Source: Anomaloglossus baeobatrachus (Eukaryota; Chordata; Amphibia; Anura; Aromobatidae). Taken from it: 64,000 nucleotides of DNA. Shown one piece after another: positions 1 through 11,239 of this stretch. The notes beneath the pieces are model-generated. The model was not told the origin of the DNA, did no database searches, and saw nothing but the letters and a program-made list of their open reading frames with translations. Every line of letters begins with the position of its first letter. Positions within the stretch are counted from its first letter, which is position 1. The translations under genes and the position numbers were made by a program. The stretch is taken from assembly GCF_048569485.1 (NCBI RefSeq), contig NC_134354.1:446320779-446384778 (forward strand), read 5' to 3'.

Positions 1-500
1 AGTAAAAGCGTTCCCTCAGCAGCATCTCCAGCTTCTTCCAGCCGAAGTGTCCTGCGCCATCATGGTAGGCCTGCAGGACCTTGGGAACACATGCTTGGGG
101 CACCACCAGCTGGCGGACTTTTTCATGGGTCTTCGGATTGATTAACCCCCCGTACAGCTTCCCTTGATGCAGGTAAAAACGGTCTCTCTCCTTCCACAAC
201 CGCTGAGCTTCAGAGGGGGCTGTGGGGTCCATCCTGGAGGAGCCTTGGGCAATCATCGTTTTGACCAACTGAACTGCAGGCTCCTGATCCTGGGCTTCTC
301 GCCATCCCTGGCTAGGCAGCGGGTCAAGGTTCGCCTGCTGTTGGCTAACACAGGGCTACTCATCCCTCGGCCGATGGAATGCGGGTAGCTCGATCTCCTC
401 CAGGCTGTCTTCCTCTGTCCCTTCATCAGACAAGTGTGGCATCCGAAACAGCGCATCCGCGTTTGTGTTCTTGTGGCCGGCCCTGTACTTGATGGTGAAA

Positions 501-1661
501 TCATAATTGGACAGTCGAGCCATCCACCGCTGTTCCAGGGCGCCCAGCTTGGCCGTATCCAGATGGGTCAACGGGTTGTTGTCCGTGTAGGCCGTGAACT
601 TCGGCGCCGCGAGGTAATATAAACCTTTCTGTTATCGCCCACACGAGGGCCAAGAACTCGAGCTTGAAGGAGCTGTAATTCTCGGGGTTCCTCTCTGTTG
701 GCCGGAGCTTCCTGCTTGCGTAGGCGATCACCTTCTCTCTTCCATTTTGTACTTGGAACAGGACCGCACCCAGGCCCACATTGCTGTCATCGGTGTAAAG
801 GATGAACGGAAGGCCGTAATCACGACAAGCCAAGATTTCTTCCCCTGTCAGGGCCGACTTCAGCTGTTGGAAGGACTCCTCATGCTTCTCACCCCAGACA
901 AACGGGGGTCCAGGAGATCTACCATTCTTGGTCTGTCCCACGAGAAGGTCTTGCATGGGCGCGGCCATCTTCGTGTACCCCTTGATAAAACGGCGGTAGT
1001 AGCCCACTAGGCCCAGGAACTGCCTCACCTCCTTCACTTTGGTTGATTGCGGCCAGCTCTGGATAGCGGTAATCTTCTCAGAGTCGGGGTCTACGCCTTC
1101 TGCACTCACCACATGCCCGAGGTACTGCACTTTGGGTTTCAACAGGTGGCACTTAGAGGGTTTTAACTTCATCCCGTACTTGGAGAGGGCCACGAACACT
1201 TCTGCTAGGTGCTCCAGATGGGCTTCATATGTCTTGTAATACACAGTCACGTAGTCCAAATACAGCAGAACAGTCTCGAAGTTGAGGTGCCCCAAACAGC
1301 ACTCCATGAGCCTCTGGAAGGTCCCCGGGGCATTGCACAGCCCAAACGACATACTGTTGAACTCGCAAAGTCCCATGGGGGTGGCGAACACAGTCTTCTC
1401 GCGGTCTTCCTGTGCAACCGCCACCTGCCAGTAGTCACTAGTAAGGTCAAGGGTAGAGAAATAATTAGCAGTCTTCAGCGCAGCCAATGACTCTTCAATG
1501 CGAGAGAGAGGGTAGGCATCTTCATGCGTTATCTGATTGATCTTCAGGTAGTCCACACACATTCTCAAGGTACCATCCTTCTTCCTCACCAGCACCAATG
1601 GAGCTGCCCAGGGACTACAACTATTTCGGATAACCCCTTCCCCCTTCATGTTCCTCAACAT
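501..1661 (-). mobile_element. gypsy fossil: reverse transcriptase and RNase H start
   Basis: This is the recognisable RT palm and fingers of a Ty3/gypsy element: WAAPLVLVRKKDGTLRMCVDY, then STLDLTSDYWQV, then FGLCNAPGTFQRL, then a YLDY box in place of the usual YxDD context, then KCHLLKPKVQYLGHVVS. It runs into RNase H with a TDDSNVGLGAVL motif. The end of RNase H (YRAGHKNTNADAL) lies just downstream at about 356-571. Fossil. Confidence 0.9.
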
Positions 1662-1887
1662 GTCTTTGGCACACTGGTAGTGTGCAGGTGGGATTGGCCT
1701 GTACCTTTCTTTAATGGGTGGATGCGTACCTGTGGGGGTATGGTGTTGGACCCCTTTAACTCTCCCAAAATCTAGCGGGTGCTTGCTGAAAACCTGCCCG
1801 TGTACTCCTGCACTACCCTGTGTACCCCTTCTTTGTGGTGTATGGGTGTAGACTCAGTGTCGACATGCAATTCCCAGCACCACTCCT

Positions 1888-2820
1888 CTAACTGCTTGGG
1901 TGGAGGGTTGGTGCCCGATTGCAATGTGGCCATCGCCATGCGATTTGCCAAGCGGCTTGCAATGTGGTGGTTGTGGGGGTTGCTTCGTCAATAGTGTGTG
2001 CGTCTACAGTGAATAATTTGGCTATGGTAGCGTAGCGGGGGAGCCTGACCTCTTCCTCTCCGCAATTCATCACTCTCACGGGCACTCTCCCCTTCTTGAC
2101 ATCAATCACCCCTCTGGCTGCCATTACTGTAGGCCAGTGCTCTGAAGGCAAGGGCTCTACCATTGCCAGGTAATCCTGTCCTTGGGGTCCTACTGCTGCC
2201 CTACACCAAATCATCATCTCGCTCCGCGGCGGCACCACCAAGGGCGCAGCGTCCATCACCCGCACACCACCAATCTTACCTCCTGTCATGTTCACCTGCT
2301 GCCGCTGTAGGAGGGCCCGTATCTCACGCTGCAGTGCCCTCTGCCGGCCCCCTCCCGCAGTGACAGACAGTTGTTGCAACAGGCTCAACACTTCCTCCAT
2401 ACAATTCTCAATCACATTGGTCACCAGAACCACTTTTGGGTTACGGTCACTGGAATCATTCAGCACCACAATCATCCCTTGACATCTCAGCTCTGTGCGT
2501 CCCACAGTCAGGGTCACCTCCTTGAACCCCACCTGGATCATAGGGAGCCCATTGGCAGCAATGATAGTTAGGCTATCGTTCAGAGGGGCAAGTTCACTAT
2601 CAGCCCAACGCTGATACAACGCTGATCGCTGGTACAACGAGTAAGGCATAGTCGTTACTTGTGATCCGGTGTCAAGCAGGGCCATGGTCGGGACACCATC
2701 CACTGCCAGGGAGATGATGGGGCGTCCTCCAACGTACTGATCCCGCCAATCAGTTGGGCCTTGAGGATCTACTCCTGAGGATTGGCCCTTGGCCTCAGGG
2801 GTTGCTCGTTTAACGGGCAT
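1888..2820 (-). mobile_element. gypsy fossil: aspartic protease part
   Basis: This part carries the retropepsin signature DTGSQ in LLDTGSQVTT near its amino end, followed by a long region (YLAMVEPLP, VIDVKKGRVPVRVMN) typical of vertebrate gypsy elements between protease and reverse transcriptase. In intact family members the protease matures the Gag-Pol polyprotein inside the virus-like particle. Part of the broken element at 1-3390. Confidence 0.85.
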
Positions 2821-2855
2821 CGTCTGGAGTAATGGCCAGTCTTGTTACACTTGTA

Positions 2856-3347
2856 TCAGACAGGTGGTCCATACCGGGGGTTGTTGTTCCTTCTCCGCTG
2901 CATCCAAGGGACGTCCTCCGGGCTGTCGGCGAGCTGGATCTTCTCCACGGGTTTGACTCTCGTCGGTAGCTGGAGAGCGGCGATAATCCGTGTGACGTCC
3001 TCATTCAGGCGCCGGACTTGTGACGACAGATCTTCCAGAGCTCCGGTGGCTGCAGCAGGAGCTGGCAGGGCCAGCAAGGGGGGTGCTACCAAGACGGGAG
3101 CAGTGTCAACTGGCCAAGATGGCGGATCGGGGGTGCCGGCCTCTGGTGCCTGTAGGGCTTTGATGACCCGCTCTCTCAGCAGTGCAAAGTCCAAGTCGGC
3201 ATGTTCCAAGGACCACAGCCGTAGTTGCTTGAGATCTTCGGCGGACCCCAGCCCCTGCAGGAACTGCTCCACTAGCATTTTGTTGCTATCATCCGCATTG
3301 ATGGGGTCCACCCGCTTTCGTGTGCGCAAGGCTGTTTGTAGCCACAA
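2856..3347 (-). mobile_element. gypsy fossil: gag capsid part
   Basis: Capsid-like segment (FLQGLGSAEDLKQLRLWSLE) followed by a proline/alanine-rich linker and then, just downstream on the minus strand, a CCHC-like zinc knuckle (CNKTGHYSRRC). It belongs to the broken gypsy at 1-3390. Capsid parts evolve fast, so this rests on position and zinc knuckle more than on similarity. Confidence 0.7.
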
Positions 3348-3390
3348 GGCATGGTCTCTTATACTGTCCTTTGGTCGCTGCTGATAATGT

Positions 3391-3580
3391 CACTACCAAA
3401 AATATATAAATGTATGAGAGAACAATATCCATAAGGGAAATTATAAATCACCGACAAAGGAAAGGGAAGAAATTTAATAAAAATAACTTTTTATTAATGA
3501 ATAAATATAAAAGCATAGACAAAGATGTCTTCAGGAAAAAACAATCCCCATTAAAGGGTCAAAAGTTTGTAACTCATAAA
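3391..3580. other. AT-rich spacer
   Basis: AT-rich sequence between the gypsy fossil and the hAT terminus at 3581. I see no gene or clear repeat boundary in it. Confidence 0.5.
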
Positions 3581-3728
3581 TAGAGTTGAGCGCGGTTCTA
3601 GGTTCGAGGTTCTCCAGTTCTAGGCTCGAGTGATTTTGGGGGCTGTTCGAGATCGAACTAGAACTCGAGCTTTTTGCAAAAACTCGATAGTTCTAGATAC
3701 GTTCGAGAACGGTTCTAGCAGCAAAAAG
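3581..3728 (+). repeat. hAT terminus, right type (GTTCTAG/GTTCGAG-rich)
   Basis: Starts TAGAGTTGAGCGCGG and is packed with GTTCTAG, GTTCGAG and CTCGAG motifs in both orientations. It closely matches the reverse complement of 30337-30485 and 43078-43218. Such subterminal motif clusters are the usual transposase-binding region of hAT elements. Confidence 0.85.
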
Positions 3729-3787
3729 CAGGGCTTTTTACAGCTACAGTGTGCAGGAGCCATCGCTGGCAGCCTGCCAGAAGCTGG

Positions 3788-3855
3788 TAACCAAGATAAA
3801 CATCGGGTATCCAACCAAAGCGCTTTGGTTAGTAACCCGATGTTTATCCTAGCTA
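3788..3855. repeat. short perfect-type hairpin
   Basis: Inverted repeat with arms GATAAACATCGGGTA and its reverse complement around a centre of AACCAAAGCGCTTTGGTT. Roughly 60 bp in all, inside the hAT block. Confidence 0.75.
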
Positions 3856-3913
3856 CGTGCAGGAAGCCCACACTTCCCCGCTCAGCTCGCTCCGCCCCCT
3901 CCTGCCCGCGGCA

Positions 3914-3951
3914 TGTACACATACATACACACACACACACACACTCTGCAC

Positions 3952-3982
<31 letters not shown>

Positions 3983-3990
3983 CTCTGCAC
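3914..3990. repeat. CA microsatellite
   Basis: Two runs of CA dinucleotides interspersed with CATA units and broken by CTCTGCACA. Confidence 0.9.
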
Positions 3991-4384
3991 ACATGGCCCC
4001 GCTCGGCTTACCTGCAGTGATGAAGTCCCGCCATCCCGACCTCAGCGCTGTCACTGTCCTCCATGGCCGCCGCTTGTCACATCACATTCTCTCGCTTCCG
4101 ACCCGAGACTGACTAGCGGTGACGTCACGAGCCTCTCGCGATACTTGGTGTGAAGGCGCCGGTCATTGAACTCAGTGACAGGGGCTGTCAGTGTGCTGGA
4201 GATCAGCGCAGGTAATGTACCTCGCTGACAGCAGCACTTGTCATCCCCTGCAGTGACCTGGGCTGACCCATTGATGTTAGCTCAGGTCACTGCACTGCTC
4301 TCCCAGCCAATAGGGAACATCCTGCTCTTCATTGACTGGGACAGTGTGGATCGTCATGGCAACCCCTTGGATTACACCAGACCT

Positions 4385-4955
4385 GGATTTGTTTTTCTTT
4401 CTAATAAATTGGTTAAAGAGGGAATGTTTTGGGGAGTGTTTTTTCAAATAAAAATGTGTTTGTCGTCTATTTTTTTTATTACTGACTGGGTTGGTGATGT
4501 CGGGTATCTGATAGACGCCTCACCTCACCAACCCCAGGGCTTGATGCCAGGTGACATTATACATCTGGTATTAACCCCATATATTACCCCGTTTGCCACC
4601 GCACCAGGGCGCGGGATGAGCTGGGGCGAAGCACCAGGATTGGCGCATCTAATGGATGCGCCACTTCTGGGGCGGCTGCGGCCTGCTATTTTTAGGCTGG
4701 GGAGAGTCCAATAACCATGGACCTCCTTAGTCTGAGAATATCAGACCCCAGCTGTCTGCTTTACCTTGGCTGGTGATCCAAATTTTGGGGGGACCCCTAC
4801 GTGTTTTTTTTTTTTTAATTATTTATTTAATTTAAAATAACAGCGTGGGGTGCCCTCAGTTTTGGATTACCAGCCAAGGTGAGGTTGCCAGCTGTGGTCT
4901 GCAGGCTGCAGCCGTCTGCTTTACCCTAGCTGGCTACAAAACTAGGGGGCACCCT
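4385..4955 (+). repeat. 570-bp module, copy 1
   Basis: Matches 6583-7155 in the same orientation: landmarks ATAAATTGGTTAAAGAGG, GTTTGCCACCGCACCAGGGC, GGATTGGCGCATCTA and GTCTGCTTTACC occur in the same order. This is an interspersed repeat internal to the hAT block, with no coding capacity seen. Confidence 0.8.
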
Positions 4956-5644
4956 ACATCATTTTTTTTTTCATTTTTTTGGCTAAATACAAAGCTAAGC
5001 ACCCCTTAGTGCCACATGAAAGGCACCAGAGGGTGCAAAATTACAAAATGCAGGAGAGTGGGACATTATGTGTCTTTCTGTCATTATAATGACAGAAAAG
5101 ACCGATATGAAGTATACAAGCACAGGAAAATCACCAGAGCGCTCTACGCTGTGAAAAGCAGTAGAAAATGGCACTGGAGTGAACATGTGACCGCCTCATG
5201 TAGGATGAAGCTATGGATCCTGGGTAAATTTATGCATTTACCCTCATTCAGTTTTTTTGCAGTACACAAAAAAAACGGAAGGCACACGGATGACAAACAG
5301 ATGACATACGGACCGTCTACGGAACGGAAACGGATGCCACACGGATGCACCCGTGAAAAAAAAACGGACTGTTTTTTGCAGACCACAAAAATGGATCGGT
5401 CGTGTTAATTTAGCCTTATTCTGATCTGCCGTTTATAAACAGCAGGCAGAAATAAGTGAATAACGCCCCCCAGCGTCAGAAAATCTCCGGGGTTTCAGGG
5501 CTAGCTGAGACCCTGGAGATCATGATTCAGGACGGTTTTTCCGGTCCCCGCTCACGTGATCACAGGTATACACCGTACACCGATGATCACATTACAGTAA
5601 ATGACAGCGCCGGTAAAAAATTATTTATCTCCCATCTGGCATGA

Positions 5645-5805
5645 ACAAACACTTCTCCACTTCTTCTCCACTTCTTCTCCACTTCTCCACTTCTTCTCCA
5701 CTTCTTCTCCACTTTTTCTCCACTTTTTCTCCACTTTTTTCTCCACTTTTTTCTCCACTTTTTTCTCCACTTTTTCTCCACTTTTTCTCCACTTTTTCTC
5801 CGTTC
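5645..5805 (+). repeat. TTCTCCACT minisatellite
   Basis: Tandem 9-12 bp units of CACTTCTTCTCC and CACTTTTTCTCC. Open frames across it are low-complexity artefacts. Confidence 0.95.
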
Positions 5806-6111
5806 TTTTTCTATGGTCGGTCTACCCATTAGCTCTACCATGCATAGTGTAGCTCTACACCTACTGCACATGTTACTTTATGATTGACATCTCTTTCGTA
5901 CCAGAGCTGTCTAAGCCTACTCTGACCCCATATTTGTCATTACTATATTGTCCTTGTACTGTATTATGACATTTGTATCATGTGTTTCATTTCTTGCTGT
6001 GTTGCAATTTTTTTGCTGCATCCCAATTGTACCTCTACATTGTTCGAGTTTATGTTATTGTTCTCTCACTCTTATGTGATACTGATTATTGTCATTTTTT
6101 ATGATTACATG

Positions 6112-6175
6112 CAGATAAGTCCAATCTGACGAAGGCTCAGGCCGAAACGTCATTTGTAACTTGTTTTGGACAAAA
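6112..6175 (+). ncRNA. hammerhead-ribozyme-like motif in a probable Penelope-like element end
   Basis: The core CTGACGA (6126-6132), a short GC hairpin (GGC/GCC), GAAA (6144-6147) and CGTC (6148-6151) follow the hammerhead order CUGANGA, stem II, GAAA, very short stem III, NUH cleavage triplet GUC. Flanks GTCCAAT (6119-6125) and ATT...GGAC (6152-6171) can pair as stem I. Penelope-like retroelements are known to carry hammerheads with minimal stem III such as ACGU. Stem II has an unpaired A beside the core, so activity is doubtful. The surrounding AT-rich sequence (about 5830-6310) fits such an element tail but its borders are unclear. Confidence 0.5.
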
Positions 6176-6582
6176 ACATATATGCTTATGAAAAAAAAAT
6201 TTTTCTTAATATGGACCAATAAAGAGTGATTTTGCATTACTATCCATTGTGACTTACTGACTTAGTCTGGGAGATTTAGAGTGCCGAGGTTACTCACTAA
6301 TTTTATCTATTATTACCTCTGAGCACCTATATACCAGTGAGCAGCGTTTCCTCTACAGTAGTTCTCCTGATTAGGCATGCCCTTACCTCATGAGCAGGGC
6401 ATTGCAGCTTTGGTAGCAACCATTACGACATGGACTCTGCTGCTGTGGACCCGGGGAGAGTGAGTGCAGATTCATTGCACCCACACTCCTCACATGAAGG
6501 GTCCACACTCCTAGAAAATGGGGGATACGTTCCCTGAGTGTCTCCCCCCCATATTCTAGACGGTCCAGAGTCGTCGTGGGAC

Positions 6583-7155
6583 CCCTTTATTTTTTTTCTT
6601 ACAATAAATTGGTGAAAGAGGAAATGTTTTGGGGACTGTTTTTTCAAATAAATTTCTTTTGTCGATTTTTTTGTTTTTGTTAGTACTGACAGTTTATGAT
6701 GTTGGGTATCTAATAGACGCCATGACATCACAAACTGCTGGGCTTGATCTCAGGTGACTTTACAGCTAGTATCAACCCGATTTATTACCCCGTTTGCCAC
6801 TGCACCAGGGCACGGGATGAGCTGGGGTGAAGCGCCAGGATTGGCGCATCTAGTGGATGCGCCACGTCTGGGGTGCCTGCGGCCTGCTATTTTTAGGCTG
6901 TGAAGGCCCAATAACTATGGACCTTCCCACCCTGAGAATACCAGACCACAGCTGTCCGCTTTACCTTGGCTGGTGATCCAATTTGGGGGGGACCCTACTT
7001 TTATTGTGTAATTATTAATATTTATAAAATAATTATAAAAAAGAGCCTGAGGGGACCTCCACATTGGATCCCCAACCACGGTAAAGCTGCCAGCTGTGGT
7101 TTTCAGGCTACAGCCGTCTGCTTTACCCTAGCTGGCTATCAAAAATGGGGGGACC
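6583..7155 (+). repeat. 570-bp module, copy 2
   Basis: Second copy of the module at 4385-4955, same orientation, moderately diverged. The stretch 7155-7600 carries further decayed pieces of the same sequence type (CTGCTTTACCT, CCCTAGCTGG). Confidence 0.8.
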
Positions 7156-7619
7156 CAACGTCATTTTTTTTTTTTAACTATTTTTTAAATAGAAAAAATT
7201 AATGGGCTTCCCTGTATTTTGATTGCCAACCAAGGTAACGGCAGGTAGATGGGGGTGGCAACCCATAGCTGTCTGCTTTATCTGCGCTGAGAATCAAAAA
7301 TACCGCGGAGCGCTACGTCATTTTTTTAAAGATTTATTTTTACAGCACTGTGATGTCCAGCAATCAAAATACAGGGAAGCCCATTTTATTTTTAGTTATT
7401 TAAATAAATAATTAAAAAAAATATATATGGGCTCCCGCTGCATTTTTTGTATTGCTAGCTAAGGGTAATCCAAGCAGCTACTGGCTGCTAACCCCCACTG
7501 CTTGGTGTTACCTTCACTGGCAATGGAAAATCCAGGGAAGCATTTTTTATTTTTTTTGCCAAAAAACTACAAAAAAAGGACGTGAGCTTCGCCATATTTT
7601 TGTATGCTAGCCAGGTATA

Positions 7620-8520
7620 GCAGGCAGGTGCTGGAAGAGTTGGATACAGCGCCAGAAGATGGCGCTTCTATGAAAATGCCATTTTCTGAGGTGGCTGCAG
7701 ACTGCAATTCGCAGCAGTGGGGCCCAGAAAGCTCAGGCCAACCTGTGGTGCGGATTCCAATCCCCAGCTGCCTAGTTGTACCTGGCTGGACACAAAAATG
7801 GGGCAAAGCCTACGTCATTTGTTTTCTAATTATTTCATGAAATTCATGAAATAATAAAAAAAGGGCTTCCCTTTATTTTTGGTTCCCAGCCGGGTACAAA
7901 TAGGCAACTGGGGGTTGGGGGCAGCCGTACCTGCCTGCTGTACCTGGCTAGCATACAAAAATATGGCGAAGCCCACATAATTTTTTCAGGGGGCAAAAAA
8001 CTTCTGCATACAGTCCTGGATGGAGTATGCTGAGCCTTGTAGTTCTGCAGCTGCTGTCTGTCTGTATGGAGAAGAGCAGACAGCAGCTGCAGAACTACAA
8101 GGCTCAGCATACTCCATCCAGGACTGTATGCAGAAGTTTTTTGCCCACCAAAAAAATGACGTGGGCTTCGCCATATTTTTGTATGCTAGCCAGGTACAGC
8201 TGGCAGCCACGGGCTGCCTCCAACCCCCAGTTGCCTATTTGTACCCGGCTGGGAACCAAAAATATAGGGAAGCCCGTTTTTTTTAATTATTTCACTTATT
8301 TCATGAAATAATTAAAAAACAAATGACGTGGGCTTCGCCCCATTTTTGTGTCCAGCCGGGTACAACTAGGCAGCTGGGGATTGGAATCCGCAGCACAGGT
8401 TAGCCCGAGGTTTGTGGGCGCCTCTGCTGCGGATTTCAGTCCGCAGCCGTCCCAGAAAATGGCGCTCTCATAGAAGCGCCATCATCTGGCGCTGTATCCA
8501 ACTCTTCCAACAGCCCTGGA
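7620..8520. repeat. long inverted repeat, about 440-bp arms
   Basis: Arms about 7620-8060 and 8077-8520 are reverse complements around a centre near 8068. Paired landmarks are GCTGCTGTCTG with CAGACAGCAGC at the centre, and ATACAGCGCCAGAAGATGGC with its complement at 8473-8497. A transcript through it would fold into one long hairpin. Confidence 0.85.
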
Positions 8521-9424
8521 GCCGGGTGGCTTGTTGGGTAATCATGAGTTAATACTGGCTTTGTTTTACCAGCCAGTATTAAGCCAGAGATTCTTAATGT
8601 CAGGCACGTTTGACCCGGCCATTAAGAATCTCCAATAAAGGGTTAAAAAAAAGACACCACACAGAGAAAAAATACTTTAATAGAAATAAATACACAGACA
8701 CATTAGAGACTCCATCTTTATTACCCCCTGTCACCCCTCCACGATCCTGCTCTTCTGTCTTCTTTCTTTCTAGTGTAGTAGTAGTGACGATTGTAGTGAG
8801 GAAGGATGAGATTCACCAGCTCATCACTTGGGGCTGGGGAACCTCCATCCTCACTACAATGCTCACTACAATCGTGCAGCAGCGTGCAGCCTTCACTCCG
8901 TGAGTGATCACTGCTGGCTGCTAGCGGTAACGCTGACAGACGCGTTACCATAGCAACGGTGCTCTCTGAGCCGCGGTTAGCGGTGACGTCACCGCTAACT
9001 GCGTTGCTATGGCAACGGTGATCTCCGTTAATGACCGGCTGTGTCAGCCGGTCCCTAACGGAACGGGGAGTCGACCGTGTGCTAGAGCATGTCGCCGGTA
9101 CACGGCGATACACATATGTGCACCGTGTACCGGAGAGATGCACTCGCAGGTCCTACATGACGTGTCATAGTCATGTGACCAGTCTGTAGCCAATGAGATA
9201 ATAGCCACGTAACTGGTCACATGGCTATTTTGACGTCACGATAGGTCCTGCTTCTCTGCTGGCAGTGCAGGTCACCGGGAGGATTCAGCGATCATCGGAT
9301 GGAATAGCGGCAGGAGACAGAGTGCAGAAGGGATCGCGAGGACCGGTAAGTGTTATGGCAATGTTTATTAACTGTTTGTGTACATTTATAATGCATTTTT
9401 ATGTGTTTGTGATTGCCTCCCATT

Positions 9425-9537
9425 ATAGCCTATACGTTCGAGTTCGGTTCGTCGAACGTTCGACGAACTGAACTCGAACGAGACCTCCGTTCGGCGAACC
9501 ACCTCGAGCCGAACCGCGACCGGTTCGCTCATCTCTA
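9425..9537 (-). repeat. hAT terminus, left type (GTTCG/CGAAC-rich)
   Basis: Reverse complement of the ends at 21527 and 35977: ends ACCGGTTCGCTCATCTCTA, with alternating GTTCG and CGAAC motifs around GAACGTTCGACGAAC. Confidence 0.85.
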
Positions 9538-9777
9538 GTTACGTGTGACCCGTTTGCGTTCCGTGTGACACCCGTGATGCCGGAGAGAAAACGGACATGT
9601 TGCCGTGAGAAAAACATGGACACACGTATGTACGGAACGGACACACGTTCCGTGCGTAAATACATACGTGTGTCCATCACCATTTGAAAACATAGGTCTA
9701 CGTGTGTAGGTGTCTCCGGTACGTGAGGAAACGCACCAGACACGTACCAGAGGCACGTACGTGTGAAAGAGGCCTAA
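9538..9777. mobile_element. half of a GGCCTCTTTCACACG-type MITE
   Basis: The right edge (GTGTGAAAGAGGCCT) and the internal CACGTGTGTCC, ACGGACATGT and GTGTGACACCCGT motifs match the complete MITE at 43534-44146. The left half is missing where the hAT terminus ends at 9537. Confidence 0.7.
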
Positions 9778-10139
9778 AGGGAAGGTGTTGTTAAAAAAAA
9801 AAATTAATAACTGAAAAAATGTAAAGTATTAATGTTTTGTTTAAATATTATTATTTGTTTTTAATTGAGCAAAATCTAGAAGAAAAAAAAATTAAAAGTT
9901 TGATATTTTCCACTTTTAAACACTAGGGGAAGCAGCTGCAGAAATCCTACTGTAGAAGTAGCTCAGATTACAGCTGAAGTAAAAGTGGGCAGAATCTGCT
10001 CTCCTGTGTGTGATGTCACAGCTCCCCCTCCCAATCTAGGTGTTTCCAACAGGATAAGGGAAGATGAAATTTAGGATCACAGCAAGGAGCCTTTTTGTTG
10101 GTGACCACAAATGTCTAAAGTGTCACCAAAGACAGCTGC
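9778..10139. other. spacer, nothing recognised
   Basis: AT-rich first half, then unique-looking sequence. No gene or repeat structure seen. Confidence 0.4.
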
Positions 10140-10541
10140 ATAGTGCTCCCCACATAGCGCTCTGCACGACCCGGTCCAGCAATGCTCTGCCACATGGACA
10201 CCCACCTGCAATGTTCTGTCACATGCACACCTGCAATGCTCTGCCACGCGCACGCACACAATGCTGTGCCACACGCACGCCCACACACAATGCTCTGCCT
10301 CACGCACACACACAGTGTGTGTTTGTGTGCAGTGTGTATATACTGTGTGACCGAACACCCAGCATGAGGGCGGAGGAGCCAGTGTGTGTATATACTATGT
10401 GTGACCAAGCTGCATGAGTGCGGCGGAGCCAGCGTGTGTATATAATATATACTGTGTGTATATACTGTGTGTGACCGAGCAGCATGAAGGAGGCTGAGCC
10501 AGTGTGTGTATATACTATATACCGTGTGTACTGTGTGTCTG
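10140..10541. repeat. compound satellite, segment 1
   Basis: First part is tandem AATGCTCTGCCACA / CACGCACACACAC units. From about 10320 it changes to 70-95 bp units of the form GTGTGTATATACT...GTGACCGAGCAGCATGAGGG.GG.GGAGCCA. The same units resume at 16685, 18688, 33348 and 34670, so this was one array before the insertions. Confidence 0.85.
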
Positions 10542-10627
10542 TGTGACGCCCTGGCAAAACCAGGTAGTTACAGATGACTGTACCCCCCACCAGGGGTACA
10601 GGAATCGCCTCCTCCTTGGGAATTAAC

Positions 10628-11239
10628 TGTCATGATGTATGTAGTTTTCTACATCCCATATTTTTGTATAAGATGCCATGTGATGTATTTTACCTTCTCT
10701 CTGTATTTGCTGTAGTACTATGTCTTGGGATGTAAGTGACCATACCTTCCCCCAGCCTGTATCATATTGCAATCAGGCTTCAGCAGTAGCTATTGTCATT
10801 GATTTGGTGGGGGTTGCATATATATATTGTTCTTCTCAGCATGGGACTTCTCCAATCTACAACTTGGGAAACAGAACAGAGCCAGCAGTCTAAAGTCCAT
10901 TCATGCATCAAATGGCCAGGGGGAGGTGTGCCCACCTAAGGGGCTGATCCCAGGAGAGAAGAACATGTTAGTTCAGTTAGTTGGGAGCGGAGTTTTGAAG
11001 AGGAAGGGAGCGAGATCTGATTCTGCGGACAGATCTCGCCGTCCAGTGGATTGTGTGGGATTTCTGGGACTCTGAAGAGGACTATTTCGTAGTGATCTGG
11101 CACTTTGGATTATCGGGAGGTGCCCCCGAATCTGTTTTATTTGGACTTGTCGTGTGCTGTTCCTGTATTCCTGTTAGTAAACCTGTTGGATCATCCTCGG
11201 CCTGTTGTCTCTCTTTGCTCTGATGTACACCCCGTCACA
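10628..11239 (+). repeat. 5-prime LTR of the gag-SCAN element
   Basis: TGTCATGATG at the left, CCCGTCACA at the right. Near-identical to the 3-prime LTR at 13316-15577. Confidence 0.92.

Larger units (their letters stand above)
1..3390 (-). mobile_element. Ty3/gypsy LTR retrotransposon fossil, internal region, left end cut by the window
   Basis: Read on the minus strand, the parts follow conventional gypsy order: gag capsid part (about 3347-2856), a zinc knuckle (about 2850-2818), aspartic protease (2820-1888, motif LLDTGSQVTT), reverse transcriptase (1661 downward, motifs SFGLCNAPGTFQRL and LLYLDYV), RNase H (LYTDDSNVGLGAVLF), and at the very edge the start of integrase (GAGHFGWKKLEML, a zinc-binding region). 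No LTR is in the window. It is a fossil with several breaks and no evident 5-prime gag start. This is a different gypsy family from the two elements further right. The family assignment is secure; the age is inferred as old because it is broken. Confidence 0.9.
3581..9537 (-). mobile_element. hAT-derived composite block bounded by two hAT-type termini
   Basis: The left edge begins TAGAGTTGAGCGCGG and the right edge, read inward, begins TAGAGATGAGCGAACC. These are the two end types seen on the complete hATs at 21527 and 35977, here in reversed orientation. The 8 bp outside each end do not match (CTCATAAA against GTTACGTG), so the two edges may come from different insertions joined by deletion or recombination. 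No transposase is visible inside. Contents are a small hairpin, a CA microsatellite, two copies of a 570-bp module, a minisatellite, a hammerhead-like motif and a 900-bp hairpin. It may be a non-autonomous element or a mosaic. Confidence 0.6.

Noticed and set aside
5587-5871. Lysine/tryptophan-rich open frame
   Set aside because: Produced entirely by the TTCTCCACT minisatellite.
10064-10590. Cysteine/histidine-rich overlapping frames
   Set aside because: Translation of satellite and CA repeats in several phases; the regular Cys/His spacing is a repeat artefact, not zinc fingers.
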